Assembly: GCF_030406775.1 (NCBI RefSeq)
Contig: NZ_CP129119.1
Coordinates: forward strand, 964,001-1,028,000
Direction of reading: 5' to 3'
From: Sporosarcina trichiuri
GTDB taxonomy: Bacteria > Bacillota > Bacilli > Bacillales_A > Planococcaceae
DNA: 64,000 nucleotides
Under the pieces are notes generated by a model. The model did not search any database, was not told the DNA's origin, and saw only the letters and a program-made list of their open reading frames with translations. Below, in pieces: positions 17,051 to 24,990 of the stretch. The first letter of the stretch is position 1; each line of letters starts with the position of its first letter. The position numbers and the translations under genes were made by a program.

Positions 17051-17401
17051 GTGACTTTATTCTCATATCTTCTGGTCGGTCATCTGATTGGTGATTACTT
17101 GCTGCAGACGCGCTGGATGGCAGAGCGGAAGGCAGCGGAATGGCTGCCGCTCCTGGCTCACTGCCTTGTGTATACCATCGTCATAATCGGTGCTTTCTTG
17201 ATCGGCAGCGGGTCATTTTCCTGGATTGCGGCGGCTTTCATCTTTGCCAGCCACGTATTCCTTGATCGCCGGACGTTCGTTGCCTGGTGGGCGCGGAACG
17301 TCATGGGGACGGCAGGCGGTAAGCCTGCATGGCTGCTGATCATGGCCGATCAGGTTTTCCACGTCATCGTTTTAGCGGTCATTGCACATTTCTGGTCATG
17401 A
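17051..17401 (+). CDS. DUF3307 membrane protein
   Basis: 116 residues from a GTG at 17051; GGAGGAACTACAA lies directly upstream and no better start exists. It has three or four hydrophobic segments with the family marks GHLIGDYLLQTRWMAERK near the start, LLAHCLVYTIVI and a central HVFLDRR motif, plus MADQVFHVIVLAVI. DUF3307 proteins are small integral membrane proteins of unknown role, often carried beside regulatory genes. It is divergent from the HD-GYP/cyclase operon and has a perfect 19-bp bidirectional terminator after it. Confidence 0.8.
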   Translation: MTLFSYLLVGHLIGDYLLQTRWMAERKAAEWLPLLAHCLVYTIVIIGAFLIGSGSFSWIAAAFIFASHVFLDRRTFVAWWARNVMGTAGGKPAWLLIMADQVFHVIVLAVIAHFWS

Positions 17402-17448
17402 AAACGAACCGCCCTGCAGGGGGCAAATTCCTGCAGGGCGGTTCGTTT
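17402..17448. terminator. Bidirectional terminator, 19-bp stem
   Basis: AAACGAACCGCCCTGCAGG (17402-17420) pairs perfectly with 17430-17448; nine-base loop. Confidence 0.9.
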
Positions 17449-17463
17449 CTCTTATGGAAGGAC

Positions 17464-18513
17464 TCAGCCGATCAGCTGCTTGACCAGTTCCTTGTTGCGT
17501 TCCTTGAACAGTTCGTTATGGGAACTCACCATACCCCATTGTGTCGCTTCAGGATCCAGGTGCATCTTCGCACTGTTGACAGCATTCGCTGCATCTTGGA
17601 AGGCTCCGGCAATCAATGTCACCTTGCTCTCATGGAAGAGGACATCCCCTGCTGCAAAAATTCCCGGAACTGATGTTGCGCTCATTCCAGTACCGGCTAC
17701 CCGGTGATCCGCTGTCAGTTCAAGCTGCACTCCGCCTCCTCCAATCAGGGATGTATCGATCTCATATCCATGATTGATGACGATTTCATCCACTTCCAGC
17801 AGTTTGGCATCTCCTCCCGTACAATCACTGAGCTCCACCTTTTCAACGGAATGATGATCATCCGAAGCGATCAGTTTTGTAATATGGGTATTGAAGTGGC
17901 ATTCCACTTTGCTTTGCAGCAGCTGCTCGACCTGGGCTTCATGGCCGTTCAGATCACATTTCCGATAGGTGAGCATCACTTGCTCTGCAATCGGCTCCAG
18001 CTCATTCGCCCAGTCGATTGCCGCGTTTCCGCCTCCTGAAATCAGAACACGTTTACCTTTGAAATGCTGCAGCGATTTAACAGTATAATGGAGGTTCGTC
18101 ACTTCAAACCGTTCAGCGCCGCTGATTTCGATCTTCTGGGGTTTCAGGATCCCTCCGCCGATCGCAAGGATCACCGTCCGGCTTCTGTGCGTTTCACCGG
18201 AATGTCCGGTCACTGTGAACAAGCCGTCTGCATCTTTCTCAATTTGGACAACCTTCTCATTGAGGACCACTTCAGGGTCGAATGTCAGCCCCTGTTCAAC
18301 GAGACGCGCGATGATATCTGCAGCCGGTGCTGGGGTAATGCCGCCGATATCCCAGATCATCTTCTCAGGATAGACATGGAGCTTGCCGCCGAGTTCCGGC
18401 TGGAATTCGATGATCCGCGCAGTCATTCCGCGGAGCCCGCTGTAGAATGCGGAATAGAGACCGGCAGGCCCTCCGCCGATTACCGTAACGTCGGTAACTG
18501 ATGATTGTGACAT
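17464..18513 (-). CDS. Ferredoxin--NADP+ reductase (YumC/YcgT type)
   Basis: 349 residues, ATG at 18513 with GAGGGGGATATAA upstream. It has the thioredoxin-reductase-like fold: FAD motif VIGGGPAGLYSAFYSG at the N-terminus, LGGKLHVYPEK, NADPH motif ISGGGNAAIDWA, and the C-terminal FAD segment GIFAAGDVL. The CxxC pair of true thioredoxin reductases is absent, which marks it as a flavin-dependent reductase of ferredoxin or flavodoxin. The promoter overlaps a perfect Fur box, and a siderophore transporter is divergent, so it probably supplies electrons for iron release from siderophores or heme, like Fur-regulated YcgT. Cytoplasmic. Confidence 0.9.
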   Translation of the reverse strand: MSQSSVTDVTVIGGGPAGLYSAFYSGLRGMTARIIEFQPELGGKLHVYPEKMIWDIGGITPAPAADIIARLVEQGLTFDPEVVLNEKVVQIEKDADGLFTVTGHSGETHRSRTVILAIGGGILKPQKIEISGAERFEVTNLHYTVKSLQHFKGKRVLISGGGNAAIDWANELEPIAEQVMLTYRKCDLNGHEAQVEQLLQSKVECHFNTHITKLIASDDHHSVEKVELSDCTGGDAKLLEVDEIVINHGYEIDTSLIGGGGVQLELTADHRVAGTGMSATSVPGIFAAGDVLFHESKVTLIAGAFQDAANAVNSAKMHLDPEATQWGMVSSHNELFKERNKELVKQLIG

Positions 18514-18535
18514 TTATATCCCCCTCAATAATTGT

Positions 18536-18564
18536 TTGACAATGCGTCTTCCGGACTTTATAGT
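18536..18564 (+). promoter_or_regulatory. Sigma-A promoter of the siderophore transporter
   Basis: Perfect TTGACA (18536-18541), 17-bp spacer, TATAGT (18559-18564). The expected start falls just before the Fur box at 18582. Confidence 0.8.
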
Positions 18565-18568
18565 CATA

Positions 18569-18597
18569 ACTATACCGCGAATGATAATCATTATCAA
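18569..18597 (-). promoter_or_regulatory. Sigma-A promoter of the ferredoxin reductase
   Basis: Minus strand TTGATA (18592-18597), 17-bp spacer, TATAGT (18569-18574). The Fur box lies inside the -35 and spacer. Confidence 0.8.
18582..18596. promoter_or_regulatory. Fur box (perfect 7-1-7)
   Basis: TGATAATCATTATCA is an exact match to the Bacillus Fur consensus TGATAATNATTATCA. One site covers the minus promoter and sits at the start of the plus transcript, so both units should be repressed by iron-loaded Fur. Confidence 0.92.
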
Positions 18598-18632
18598 TGT
18601 TTTTGTGGATATTCAGAATAGGAGTGTTCAAT

Positions 18633-19427
18633 ATGGTGAGGCTGGCAACTGAACAACTTCAGATCGCATACGGAGATCAGATCATCGTAGACAATATGAC
18701 CGTCGGTATTCCTAACAATCAGGTCACCGCGATTATTGGTGCGAACGGCTGCGGCAAGTCCACTTTCCTGAAAGGGATGACCCGTCTGATTCCCCGGCAT
18801 TCCGGAAAAGTGCTCCTCGATGGTGCTGATATTGCAGGAGAAAAGACGAAAGCCCTTGCCCGCAGGATGGCGATCCTGCCGCAGACGCAGGAGGCCGCAA
18901 GCGGCCTGACGGTCGGAGAACTCGTTTCCTACGGCCGCTTCCCCTACCAGTCAGGTCTCGGCCGTCTGACGAAAGCCGACTACGAGATGATCAACTGGGC
19001 GATGACCGTCACCAACACGATCCAGTTCCGGGACCGTCAAGTGGACGCCCTGTCCGGCGGTCAGCGTCAGCGGGTCTGGATTGCGATGGCGCTCGCCCAG
19101 GAGACCGAGATCATCTTCCTGGATGAACCGACGACCTACCTGGATATGGCCCATCAGCTCGAAGTGCTGGAACTGCTGGAGAACCTGAACGCCGAGCAGG
19201 GCCGCACCATCATTATGGTGCTCCACGACTTGAACCAGGCGGCACGGTTCGCCGACTATCTGATCGCCATGAAAGATGGGAAAGTCGTAAAGGCGGGACC
19301 GGCGGCCGAGGTCATCGAACCGTCCGTCCTGCGCGAAGTTTTCAAAATCGATGCGGAGATCGGTGTGGACCCTAGGAGCGGTAAACCTATGTGCATCACC
19401 TATGATCTGCTAAAAGGAGAACGTTGA
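18633..19427 (+). CDS. Iron-siderophore ABC transporter ATPase (FecE/FhuC type)
   Basis: 264 residues from the ATG at 18633 with AGGAGTGTTCAAT upstream; an open frame to 18597 has no ribosome site. Walker A is GANGCGKSTF, Q-loop LPQTQEA, signature LSGGQRQRVWIAMALAQ, Walker B EIIFLDEPTTYLDM, then the His switch VLHDLNQAARFAD, all intact. The sequence type is that of iron(III)-siderophore/citrate/cobalamin importers. It is the first gene of a four-gene operon with the binding protein and two permeases, under the Fur-box promoter, and overlaps the next unit by near contact (one base between stop and ATG). Confidence 0.93.
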   Translation: MVRLATEQLQIAYGDQIIVDNMTVGIPNNQVTAIIGANGCGKSTFLKGMTRLIPRHSGKVLLDGADIAGEKTKALARRMAILPQTQEAASGLTVGELVSYGRFPYQSGLGRLTKADYEMINWAMTVTNTIQFRDRQVDALSGGQRQRVWIAMALAQETEIIFLDEPTTYLDMAHQLEVLELLENLNAEQGRTIIMVLHDLNQAARFADYLIAMKDGKVVKAGPAAEVIEPSVLREVFKIDAEIGVDPRSGKPMCITYDLLKGER

Positions 19428-19428
19428 C

Positions 19429-20361
19429 ATGAAGAAACTTACACTCGTATTCACCCTGCTGCTCGTGCTCGTCCTGGGCGCCTGTTCGTCAGGCAGCAAT
19501 GACAGCAGCAAGAAGGAGAAAGAACCGGTTAAATCCGAGGAGAATAAGACCGGCACGATCACTTATGAATCCGAAAACGGACCTGTGGAAGTTCCGGCAG
19601 ATCCGAAACGGGTCGTCGTCCTGTCCGGGTTCGCCGGTCACGTAATGGCGTTGGATGTGCCGATTGTCGGCGTTGACTCCTGGTCGAAAGACAATCCGCG
19701 TTTCCAGGACACGCTGAAGGACGCTCAGGAAGTGACAGATGAGGATCTGGAGAAGATCCTCGAACTGGAACCCGACCTGATCATCGGATACTCCACGACG
19801 AATAATCTCGATCGGCTGAAAGAAATCGCACCGACGGTCACTTACACGTATAACAAGCTCGACTACCTGGCACAGTTCGAAGAAATTGGCAAGCTGCTGA
19901 ACCAGGAACAGGAAGCGAAAGACTGGGTCGCCGACTTCAAAGATCGCGCACACAAAGCCGGTGAAGAAGTCAAAGCGAAGATCGGCGAGGACAAGACCGT
20001 ATCTGTCATCGAGAATTTCGAAAAGCAGCTGTATGTCTTCGGCGACAGCTGGGGCCGCGGAACGGAGATCCTCTATCAGGAGATGAAGCTGAAGATGCCT
20101 GAAAAGGTTAAAGCGGATACTGAGAAAGAAGGCTATTTCGATCTGTCGGCGGAAGTCCTGCCTGAATACATGGGCGACTACGTCATCCTCAGTAAGAACG
20201 GCGCCGCTGATAATTCCTTCATGGAAACGGAGTCCTTCAAGAATACGGAAGCCGCCAAAAACGGGCACGTATTTGTAGCGAATGCAGATGAGTTCTACTT
20301 CAACGATCCGCTGTCGCTCGATTACCAGCTGGAATTCTTCAAAGAGAACTTCTTGAAATAA
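19429..20361 (+). CDS. Siderophore-binding lipoprotein of ABC transporter
   Basis: 310 residues, ATG at 19429 one base after the ATPase stop, with GGAGAACGTTGAC upstream. The signal peptide ends in the lipobox LGAC with lipidated Cys19, then a Ser/Lys/Glu-rich linker. The mature part is a class III helical-backbone binding protein: PADPKRVVVLSGFAG, LELEPDLIIGYSTTN, KEIAPTVTYTY, VYVLSKNGAA-type segments near the end. This resembles the Fe(III)-citrate or hydroxamate binding group (YfmC/FhuD). It is anchored on the outer face of the membrane and feeds the two permeases encoded downstream. The exact siderophore cannot be told. Confidence 0.9.
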   Translation: MKKLTLVFTLLLVLVLGACSSGSNDSSKKEKEPVKSEENKTGTITYESENGPVEVPADPKRVVVLSGFAGHVMALDVPIVGVDSWSKDNPRFQDTLKDAQEVTDEDLEKILELEPDLIIGYSTTNNLDRLKEIAPTVTYTYNKLDYLAQFEEIGKLLNQEQEAKDWVADFKDRAHKAGEEVKAKIGEDKTVSVIENFEKQLYVFGDSWGRGTEILYQEMKLKMPEKVKADTEKEGYFDLSAEVLPEYMGDYVILSKNGAADNSFMETESFKNTEAAKNGHVFVANADEFYFNDPLSLDYQLEFFKENFLK

Positions 20362-20372
20362 CCTGGTACAAT

Positions 20373-20403
20373 GGGGATTCTTTCAACTTATGAAAGGATC
20401 CCC
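20373..20403 (+). other. Intercistronic hairpin after the binding-protein gene
   Basis: GGGGATTCTTTC / GAAAGGATCCCC, 12 pairs with one wobble, 7-nt loop. There is no proper T-run, so it more likely stabilises the upstream mRNA or partly attenuates, keeping binding protein in excess over permease. Confidence 0.55.
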
Positions 20404-20431
20404 TTTCTGCTGATAGGAGTGTACATAGATC

Positions 20432-21427
20432 ATGAACAAAACCGCTTCATTTGGCGTGAAAATATTGTTGGCCGCAGCCGCTCTTGCCGCTGTCTTCTTC
20501 GGCGCTGTGATGCTCGGTGCGGCACCTGTCTCGGTATCCGATCTGTTTGGGGCGGTCACCGGGGGCGCAACGAAAAACAACCTGCTGCTGCGGGAAATCA
20601 GGATTCCGCGCGAACTGGCCGCCCTTTTCGTCGGATCGGCCCTTGCAGTCTCCGGGGCAATCATGCAGGGAATGACCCGGAACCCGCTCGCGGATCCGGG
20701 GCTTCTCGGCCTCACGGGGGGCGCGAACGCGGCCCTGGCTGCCGCGTATGCCTTCTTCCCTTCCCTGTCGACGATCGGCATCATGGCTGCCTGTTTCATC
20801 GGCTCTGCCGGCGGAGCGGGAATCGTTTTCGGTATCGCCGCTGTGCAACGCGGCGGGTTTTCACCGTTCAGGCTTGTCCTGGCCGGCGCAGCGGTTTCCG
20901 CCTTCTTCCTTGCTGTCGGACAGGGGATCGGCATTTTCTTCCGTGTTGCCAAGGACATCTCCATGTATACCGCGGGTGGTGTCAACGGAACGACCTGGCA
21001 CCAGCTGCAGCTGATCGTCCCGGTCATCGTGATCGGAATCCTCATCAGCCTGCTGCTGTCGAAACAGCTGACCCTCCTGAGCCTGAGCGAGGAAGTCGCA
21101 GTCGGCCTCGGCCAGCACACGCTGCGCATCAAAGTGCTGCTGTTCATCCTGCTGACGGTTCTGGCAGGAGCGGCGGTCGCACTTGTCGGAAACCTGGCGT
21201 TCGTCGGCCTGATGATCCCCCATATCACACGGGCGGTCGTCGGCACGGATTACCGGTTCATCCTGCCGATGTCCGCACTGATCGGCGGTATGTTCATGGT
21301 GCTTGCGGACACATTGGGGAGGACGCTGAACGCACCATATGAGATTTCGACAGCGGCACTAGTCTCCGTCATCGGTCTGCCGTTCTTCCTCATCATCGTG
21401 AAGAAAGGAGGCAGGGCCTTCTCATGA
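20432..21427 (+). CDS. FecCD-family iron-siderophore permease 1
   Basis: 331 residues, ATG at 20432 (AGGAGTGTACATAGATC upstream, spacing rather long). Around nine to ten membrane segments; family marks are RIPRELAALFVGSALAVSGAIMQG, TRNPLADPGLLGLTGGA, the ATPase-contact loop LSEEVAVGLGQ and VGNLAFVGLMIPHITR. It pairs with the second permease to form the channel. The 3' end overlaps the next start by four bases (ATGA), so the two are translationally coupled. Confidence 0.93.
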   Translation: MNKTASFGVKILLAAAALAAVFFGAVMLGAAPVSVSDLFGAVTGGATKNNLLLREIRIPRELAALFVGSALAVSGAIMQGMTRNPLADPGLLGLTGGANAALAAAYAFFPSLSTIGIMAACFIGSAGGAGIVFGIAAVQRGGFSPFRLVLAGAAVSAFFLAVGQGIGIFFRVAKDISMYTAGGVNGTTWHQLQLIVPVIVIGILISLLLSKQLTLLSLSEEVAVGLGQHTLRIKVLLFILLTVLAGAAVALVGNLAFVGLMIPHITRAVVGTDYRFILPMSALIGGMFMVLADTLGRTLNAPYEISTAALVSVIGLPFFLIIVKKGGRAFS

Positions 21428-22431
21428 TATCTGCACAGCTGAAACGGCGGCAGCGCATCTACCTGACACTGTTCCTCATTCTGACTGCAGCGACCGCTGC
21501 CGCCGCTATGACCATCGGACCCGCTTCCATCGAGCCCGGGCGCATCCTGCCTGCCCTGTTCGGTGACGGGACATTCAAAGAGGACTTTGTCCTGTTCTCC
21601 ATCCGTCTGCCCCGGGTTTTCATCACGTTCCTCGCCGGGGCGGCGCTGGCCCTTTCCGGCTCCCTCCTGCAGGGCATCACCCGGAATGATCTTGCGGATC
21701 CCGGTATCATCGGCATCAATTCCGGTGCCGGCTTGGCAATTGCCGTGCTATTCCTGTTCATCCCTGTTGAAGCCGGGAAATTCGTCTATCTGTTGCCGGT
21801 CGTCGGGTTCGCCGGCGCACTTCTGACAGCGGTGCTCATCTATCTGTTCGCCTGGGACCGGAAGACCGGTCTGCAGCCGGTCCGTCTCGTGCTGATCGGC
21901 GTCGGCTTCTCATTGGCGCTGTCTGGTGCGATGATCGTTCTAATGTCGTCCGCTGAACAGCAGAAGGTGGATTTCATAGCGAAGTGGATCGCCGGCAATG
22001 TATGGGGGTCCGACTGGACGTTCGTCCTGGCGCTTGCTCCATGGCTGATCATACTCGTACCATTTGCGTTTTATAAAGCGAGCCGGCTAAACCTGCTGTC
22101 CCTCAGCGAGCCGGTGGCTATCGGGATCGGCGTCTCCGTTCAAAAGGAACGCACCATCCTACTGCTGACGGCTGTCGCGCTCGCCGCTTCCGCAGTATCT
22201 GTCACAGGAGGAATTGCGTTCATCGGACTGATGGCGCCCCATATCGCCAAGGCGCTCGTCGGTCCGCGCAGCCAGCTGCATCTGCCGCTCTCCATCGTCC
22301 TCGGCGGATGGCTGCTGCTGTTCGCCGACACGCTCGGCCGCAACATCACGGATGCCGGCACGATCCCTGCAGGTTTGGCAGTGGCTCTCATTGGCGCTCC
22401 GTATTTCCTATATCTGCTCATGAAAAAATGA
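21424..22431 (+). CDS. FecCD-family iron-siderophore permease 2
   Basis: 335 residues, start overlapping the previous stop. Same fold as its partner: RLPRVFITFLAGAALALSGSLLQG, TRNDLADPGIIGINSGA, LSEPVAIGIGVS coupling helix and GGIAFIGLMAPHIAK. It differs enough from permease 1 to indicate a heterodimer. Last gene of the operon, followed at once by a terminator. Confidence 0.93.
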   Translation: MISAQLKRRQRIYLTLFLILTAATAAAAMTIGPASIEPGRILPALFGDGTFKEDFVLFSIRLPRVFITFLAGAALALSGSLLQGITRNDLADPGIIGINSGAGLAIAVLFLFIPVEAGKFVYLLPVVGFAGALLTAVLIYLFAWDRKTGLQPVRLVLIGVGFSLALSGAMIVLMSSAEQQKVDFIAKWIAGNVWGSDWTFVLALAPWLIILVPFAFYKASRLNLLSLSEPVAIGIGVSVQKERTILLLTAVALAASAVSVTGGIAFIGLMAPHIAKALVGPRSQLHLPLSIVLGGWLLLFADTLGRNITDAGTIPAGLAVALIGAPYFLYLLMKK

Positions 22432-22457
22432 AACGGCCCCTCAGCTGAGGGACCGTT
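22432..22457. terminator. Bidirectional terminator
   Basis: AACGG-CCCTCAG / CTGAGGG-CCGTT with one C/A mismatch. T6 follows on plus and T-rich sequence on minus; shared with the convergent SDR gene. Confidence 0.85.
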
Positions 22458-22463
22458 TTTTCA

Positions 22464-23219
22464 TTACCGTAATTTTGTTGCTCCGCCGTCGACCATGATT
22501 GTCTGACCGGTGATGTAGGAAGCATCTTCACTGCCGAGGAATACCGCCACACGGCCGATGTCTCCTTCCAATTCGCCAAGACGGCGCATTGGAATGTTAT
22601 TGATCATCTTATCATATGCGTCTGGCTGATCTTTTTTCCACTGCTGGATACCTGGCGAATTTGCAATCGGCGAGATAAGGTTGACGTTGATACCGTATTG
22701 GCCCCACTCGTTAGCTGCAACCCGTGTAATCGCGCGGATTGCTTCTTTCGCTGCCGCGTACGTGGACTGCATGACATCTCCGTTGATGCCTGCGCCAGAT
22801 GAGAAGTTGATGATCGTTCCTTTTGATTTTTTCAAGAATGGCAGCGCTGCCTGCATCAGGTAGAATGTCGGATAGAATCCTGTATTGAACGAGAAGTCCA
22901 GGTCTTCCTGTTTCACATCCTCGATCAGAGCCTGACGGGATGCGTGCGCGTTGTTGATGAGGATATCGAGACGGCCATACCGGTCAGTCACTTCCTTGAT
23001 GATGTCCTTCAATTTTGCACGGTCTGTCAGATCCGCCTGGATGAACATGCTGTCCGGCTGAACCGCCTGCAGCTCCTTCTCCATCGCTTTCCCGGTTTCA
23101 GGATTCAGGTCCACAATCGCTACGACTGCACCCTCTTTTACATAAGCTTTCGCCATACCGCTGCCGATGCCGCCGGCACCGCCTGTGATGATCGCTACTT
23201 TACCCTCTAATCTTCCCAT
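22464..23219 (-). CDS. Short-chain dehydrogenase/reductase
   Basis: 251 residues from the ATG at 23219, behind AAAAGGAGTGATCACA; a longer frame lacks a ribosome site. Classical SDR: cofactor motif TGGAGGIGSGMA, IVDLNPET (Asp at the end of beta-2 points to NAD rather than NADP), NNAHAS, catalytic Ser in FSSGAGI, then YAAAK, and the C-terminal ITGQTIMVDGGATKL. Cytoplasmic. The substrate is unknown; the SSGAGINGD loop and overall type resemble 3-oxoacyl or alcohol dehydrogenases. Monocistronic, with its own promoter. Confidence 0.85.
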   Translation of the reverse strand: MGRLEGKVAIITGGAGGIGSGMAKAYVKEGAVVAIVDLNPETGKAMEKELQAVQPDSMFIQADLTDRAKLKDIIKEVTDRYGRLDILINNAHASRQALIEDVKQEDLDFSFNTGFYPTFYLMQAALPFLKKSKGTIINFSSGAGINGDVMQSTYAAAKEAIRAITRVAANEWGQYGINVNLISPIANSPGIQQWKKDQPDAYDKMINNIPMRRLGELEGDIGRVAVFLGSEDASYITGQTIMVDGGATKLR

Positions 23220-23245
23220 TGTGATCACTCCTTTTCTACAAGACA

Positions 23246-23273
23246 AGTTTAACACCTAACTATTGGTCTTCAA
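23246..23273 (-). promoter_or_regulatory. Sigma-A promoter of the SDR gene
   Basis: Minus strand TTGAAG (23268-23273), 16 bp, TAAACT (23246-23251). Confidence 0.5.
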
Positions 23274-23324
23274 ATTAATCTGCCTGTCCAGCCGTTAACG
23301 AAAGTACGTATACAGATCACTTTC

Positions 23325-23354
23325 TTGATAAAAAGGCAACTTTTTTGGTATGCT
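23325..23354 (+). promoter_or_regulatory. Sigma-A promoter of the NCS1 permease
   Basis: TTGATA (23325-23330), 18 bp, TATGCT (23349-23354). Confidence 0.5.
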
Positions 23355-23432
23355 ATTGAAGAAAATGCTTTGCGTACGAGTACCTGACTCAGCAGGAAGG
23401 AGATGCATGTACCTACATAGAGGAGGAATTGA

Positions 23433-24842
23433 ATGAAGACAATCGACGAAACGACAAACGATTACAACGAAGAAATGGAAGAACTTGAAAGTGATTATTC
23501 CCTTGACCGTGTGCCGCGGAGCGAGCGGAACAAGAGCTGGCTGAGCATCACGAACATCACATTCGGAATTGCAACCGCCATTTTCTATTTCCAGATGGGC
23601 AGTGTCATGGCCTTATCCTACGGGGCAGTCAATGCAATGATCTCTTCCGCGTATGCCATCGTCGTGGCAGGGATTCTCGGAACAGTGATCGCTTTCCTGT
23701 CCGCCAAATCAGGCATGAACGTCAATCTGCTGTCGCGCGGCGGCGGTTTTGGATATATAGGATCTTCCCTGACATCATTGATCTACGCATCCAATTTTAT
23801 TATGTACTGCGCATTCGAAGGACTGATTTTGGTTTCTGCAGTCCACCACTTTTTTCCATCCCTCCCAAAGTGGATTTTCATCATCATTTTCGGATCAATC
23901 GTCATCCCCTTGAATTGGTTCGGAATCGAGCAGCTCGATAAGCTGCAAAAATGGTCCATGCCATTATTCGTCGTGTTCCTGCTGGCGGCTATCGTCATTT
24001 CGTTCATGAAGGAGCCGGCGTATGCGGGATCTGTATTTTCTTATATGCCTGAAGGTGTGACAGTTGGCGGTACAGCACTTCTGATGTGCATCGGCATGCA
24101 CAACGGCATTATGGGGCTTACCGCACTGCTCGCATCGGATTACGCCCGCTTCCTGAAACCGAAAGATATCAAACTCGGTTCCGTCATGATCGGATTCATC
24201 CCGCAGATATTCTGTTTCGGCATGATGGGCGGGCTCGGCATCTGGTTCGGGGTCCGTTTCATGGAACCGGACCCAGGTGTCTATATCGTCCTGCTGCTCG
24301 GTATTTTCGGAGCGCTCTTCACCATGCTGACGCAGCTGCGCATCAATGTCACGAACATTTACAGCAGTTCGCTGTCGCTGTCGAATTTCTTTGAAAACGT
24401 GATCCGCTTCACGCCGGGACGCCGTTTTTGGGTTGTCGTATCAGGAGTTGCGGCTATTTTACTCATGCTCGCCGACATCGTCGATCATCTGGATACGATG
24501 ATGACCTTCCAGGGTGTGTTCCTGCTTTCCTGGGCGGCGATCCTCGTGACGGATGCACTCGTCGTCAAGAAGCTTCTGAAGATCGGTCCGGACTACTATG
24601 TCGCCCGTCAGGAATACCTGTATAAATGGAATCCTGTCGGTGTCGCGTCCCTGCTGATCGCGAGTCTTCTCGGTACACTGGCCGCACTTGGCTATATGGG
24701 CGTGTTCCTCGAGTCGACGGCCGCTTTCTTCGCAGCATTGCTTGCGGCTGTTCTGACAATCGTGATCGCCGTGATGACGAAAGGAAAGTATTATCTCATC
24801 CGGGAACCGGAACATATCCACCAGGATGACCGGCTCTCGTAA
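23433..24842 (+). CDS. NCS1 family nucleobase permease (CodB-like)
   Basis: 469 residues, ATG at 23433 with AGAGGAGGAATTGA. The N-terminal 35 residues are acidic and cytoplasmic, then about twelve membrane segments. NCS1 marks: DYSLDRVPRSERNKSW, ITNITFGIATAIFYFQMGS, the loop SGMNVNLLSRGGGFGYIGS, GIEQLDKLQKWSMP and the DYARFLKP segment. Members carry cytosine, purines, allantoin or thiamine precursors with sodium or protons. The substrate is not evident, because no catabolic or regulatory gene is attached and it stands alone between promoter and terminator. Confidence 0.85.
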   Translation: MKTIDETTNDYNEEMEELESDYSLDRVPRSERNKSWLSITNITFGIATAIFYFQMGSVMALSYGAVNAMISSAYAIVVAGILGTVIAFLSAKSGMNVNLLSRGGGFGYIGSSLTSLIYASNFIMYCAFEGLILVSAVHHFFPSLPKWIFIIIFGSIVIPLNWFGIEQLDKLQKWSMPLFVVFLLAAIVISFMKEPAYAGSVFSYMPEGVTVGGTALLMCIGMHNGIMGLTALLASDYARFLKPKDIKLGSVMIGFIPQIFCFGMMGGLGIWFGVRFMEPDPGVYIVLLLGIFGALFTMLTQLRINVTNIYSSSLSLSNFFENVIRFTPGRRFWVVVSGVAAILLMLADIVDHLDTMMTFQGVFLLSWAAILVTDALVVKKLLKIGPDYYVARQEYLYKWNPVGVASLLIASLLGTLAALGYMGVFLESTAAFFAALLAAVLTIVIAVMTKGKYYLIREPEHIHQDDRLS

Positions 24843-24892
24843 CTCCCCCGCTGCCTCAAGCAGGCAGGTACGTACAGCTTTGCATAATTCGT

Positions 24893-24924
24893 AAGAAGGG
24901 CCATGCCCTTCTTCTTTTTATTTT
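24893..24924 (+). terminator. Terminator of the NCS1 permease
   Basis: AAGAAGGGC / GCCCTTCTT, three-base loop CAT, then CTTTTTATTTT. Confidence 0.9.
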
Positions 24925-24941
24925 GCAATTTTTAAAAAGGA

Positions 24942-24969
24942 TTGTTATAGTATATAACCGTTGTATACT
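24942..24969 (+). promoter_or_regulatory. Promoter of BCCT carrier with inverted repeat
   Basis: TTGTTA (24942-24947), 16 bp, TATACT (24964-24969). An inverted repeat GTTATA-GTA-TATAAC (24944-24958) overlaps the -35 and spacer, a likely operator. Confidence 0.5.
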
Positions 24970-24990
24970 ACGAAGATCTTAGGGGGAATC

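Noticed and set aside
20371..21342. 323-codon plus-strand frame overlapping the first FecCD permease
   Set aside because: Out of frame with the recognised permease, Arg/Gly/Cys-rich, and without homologous features.
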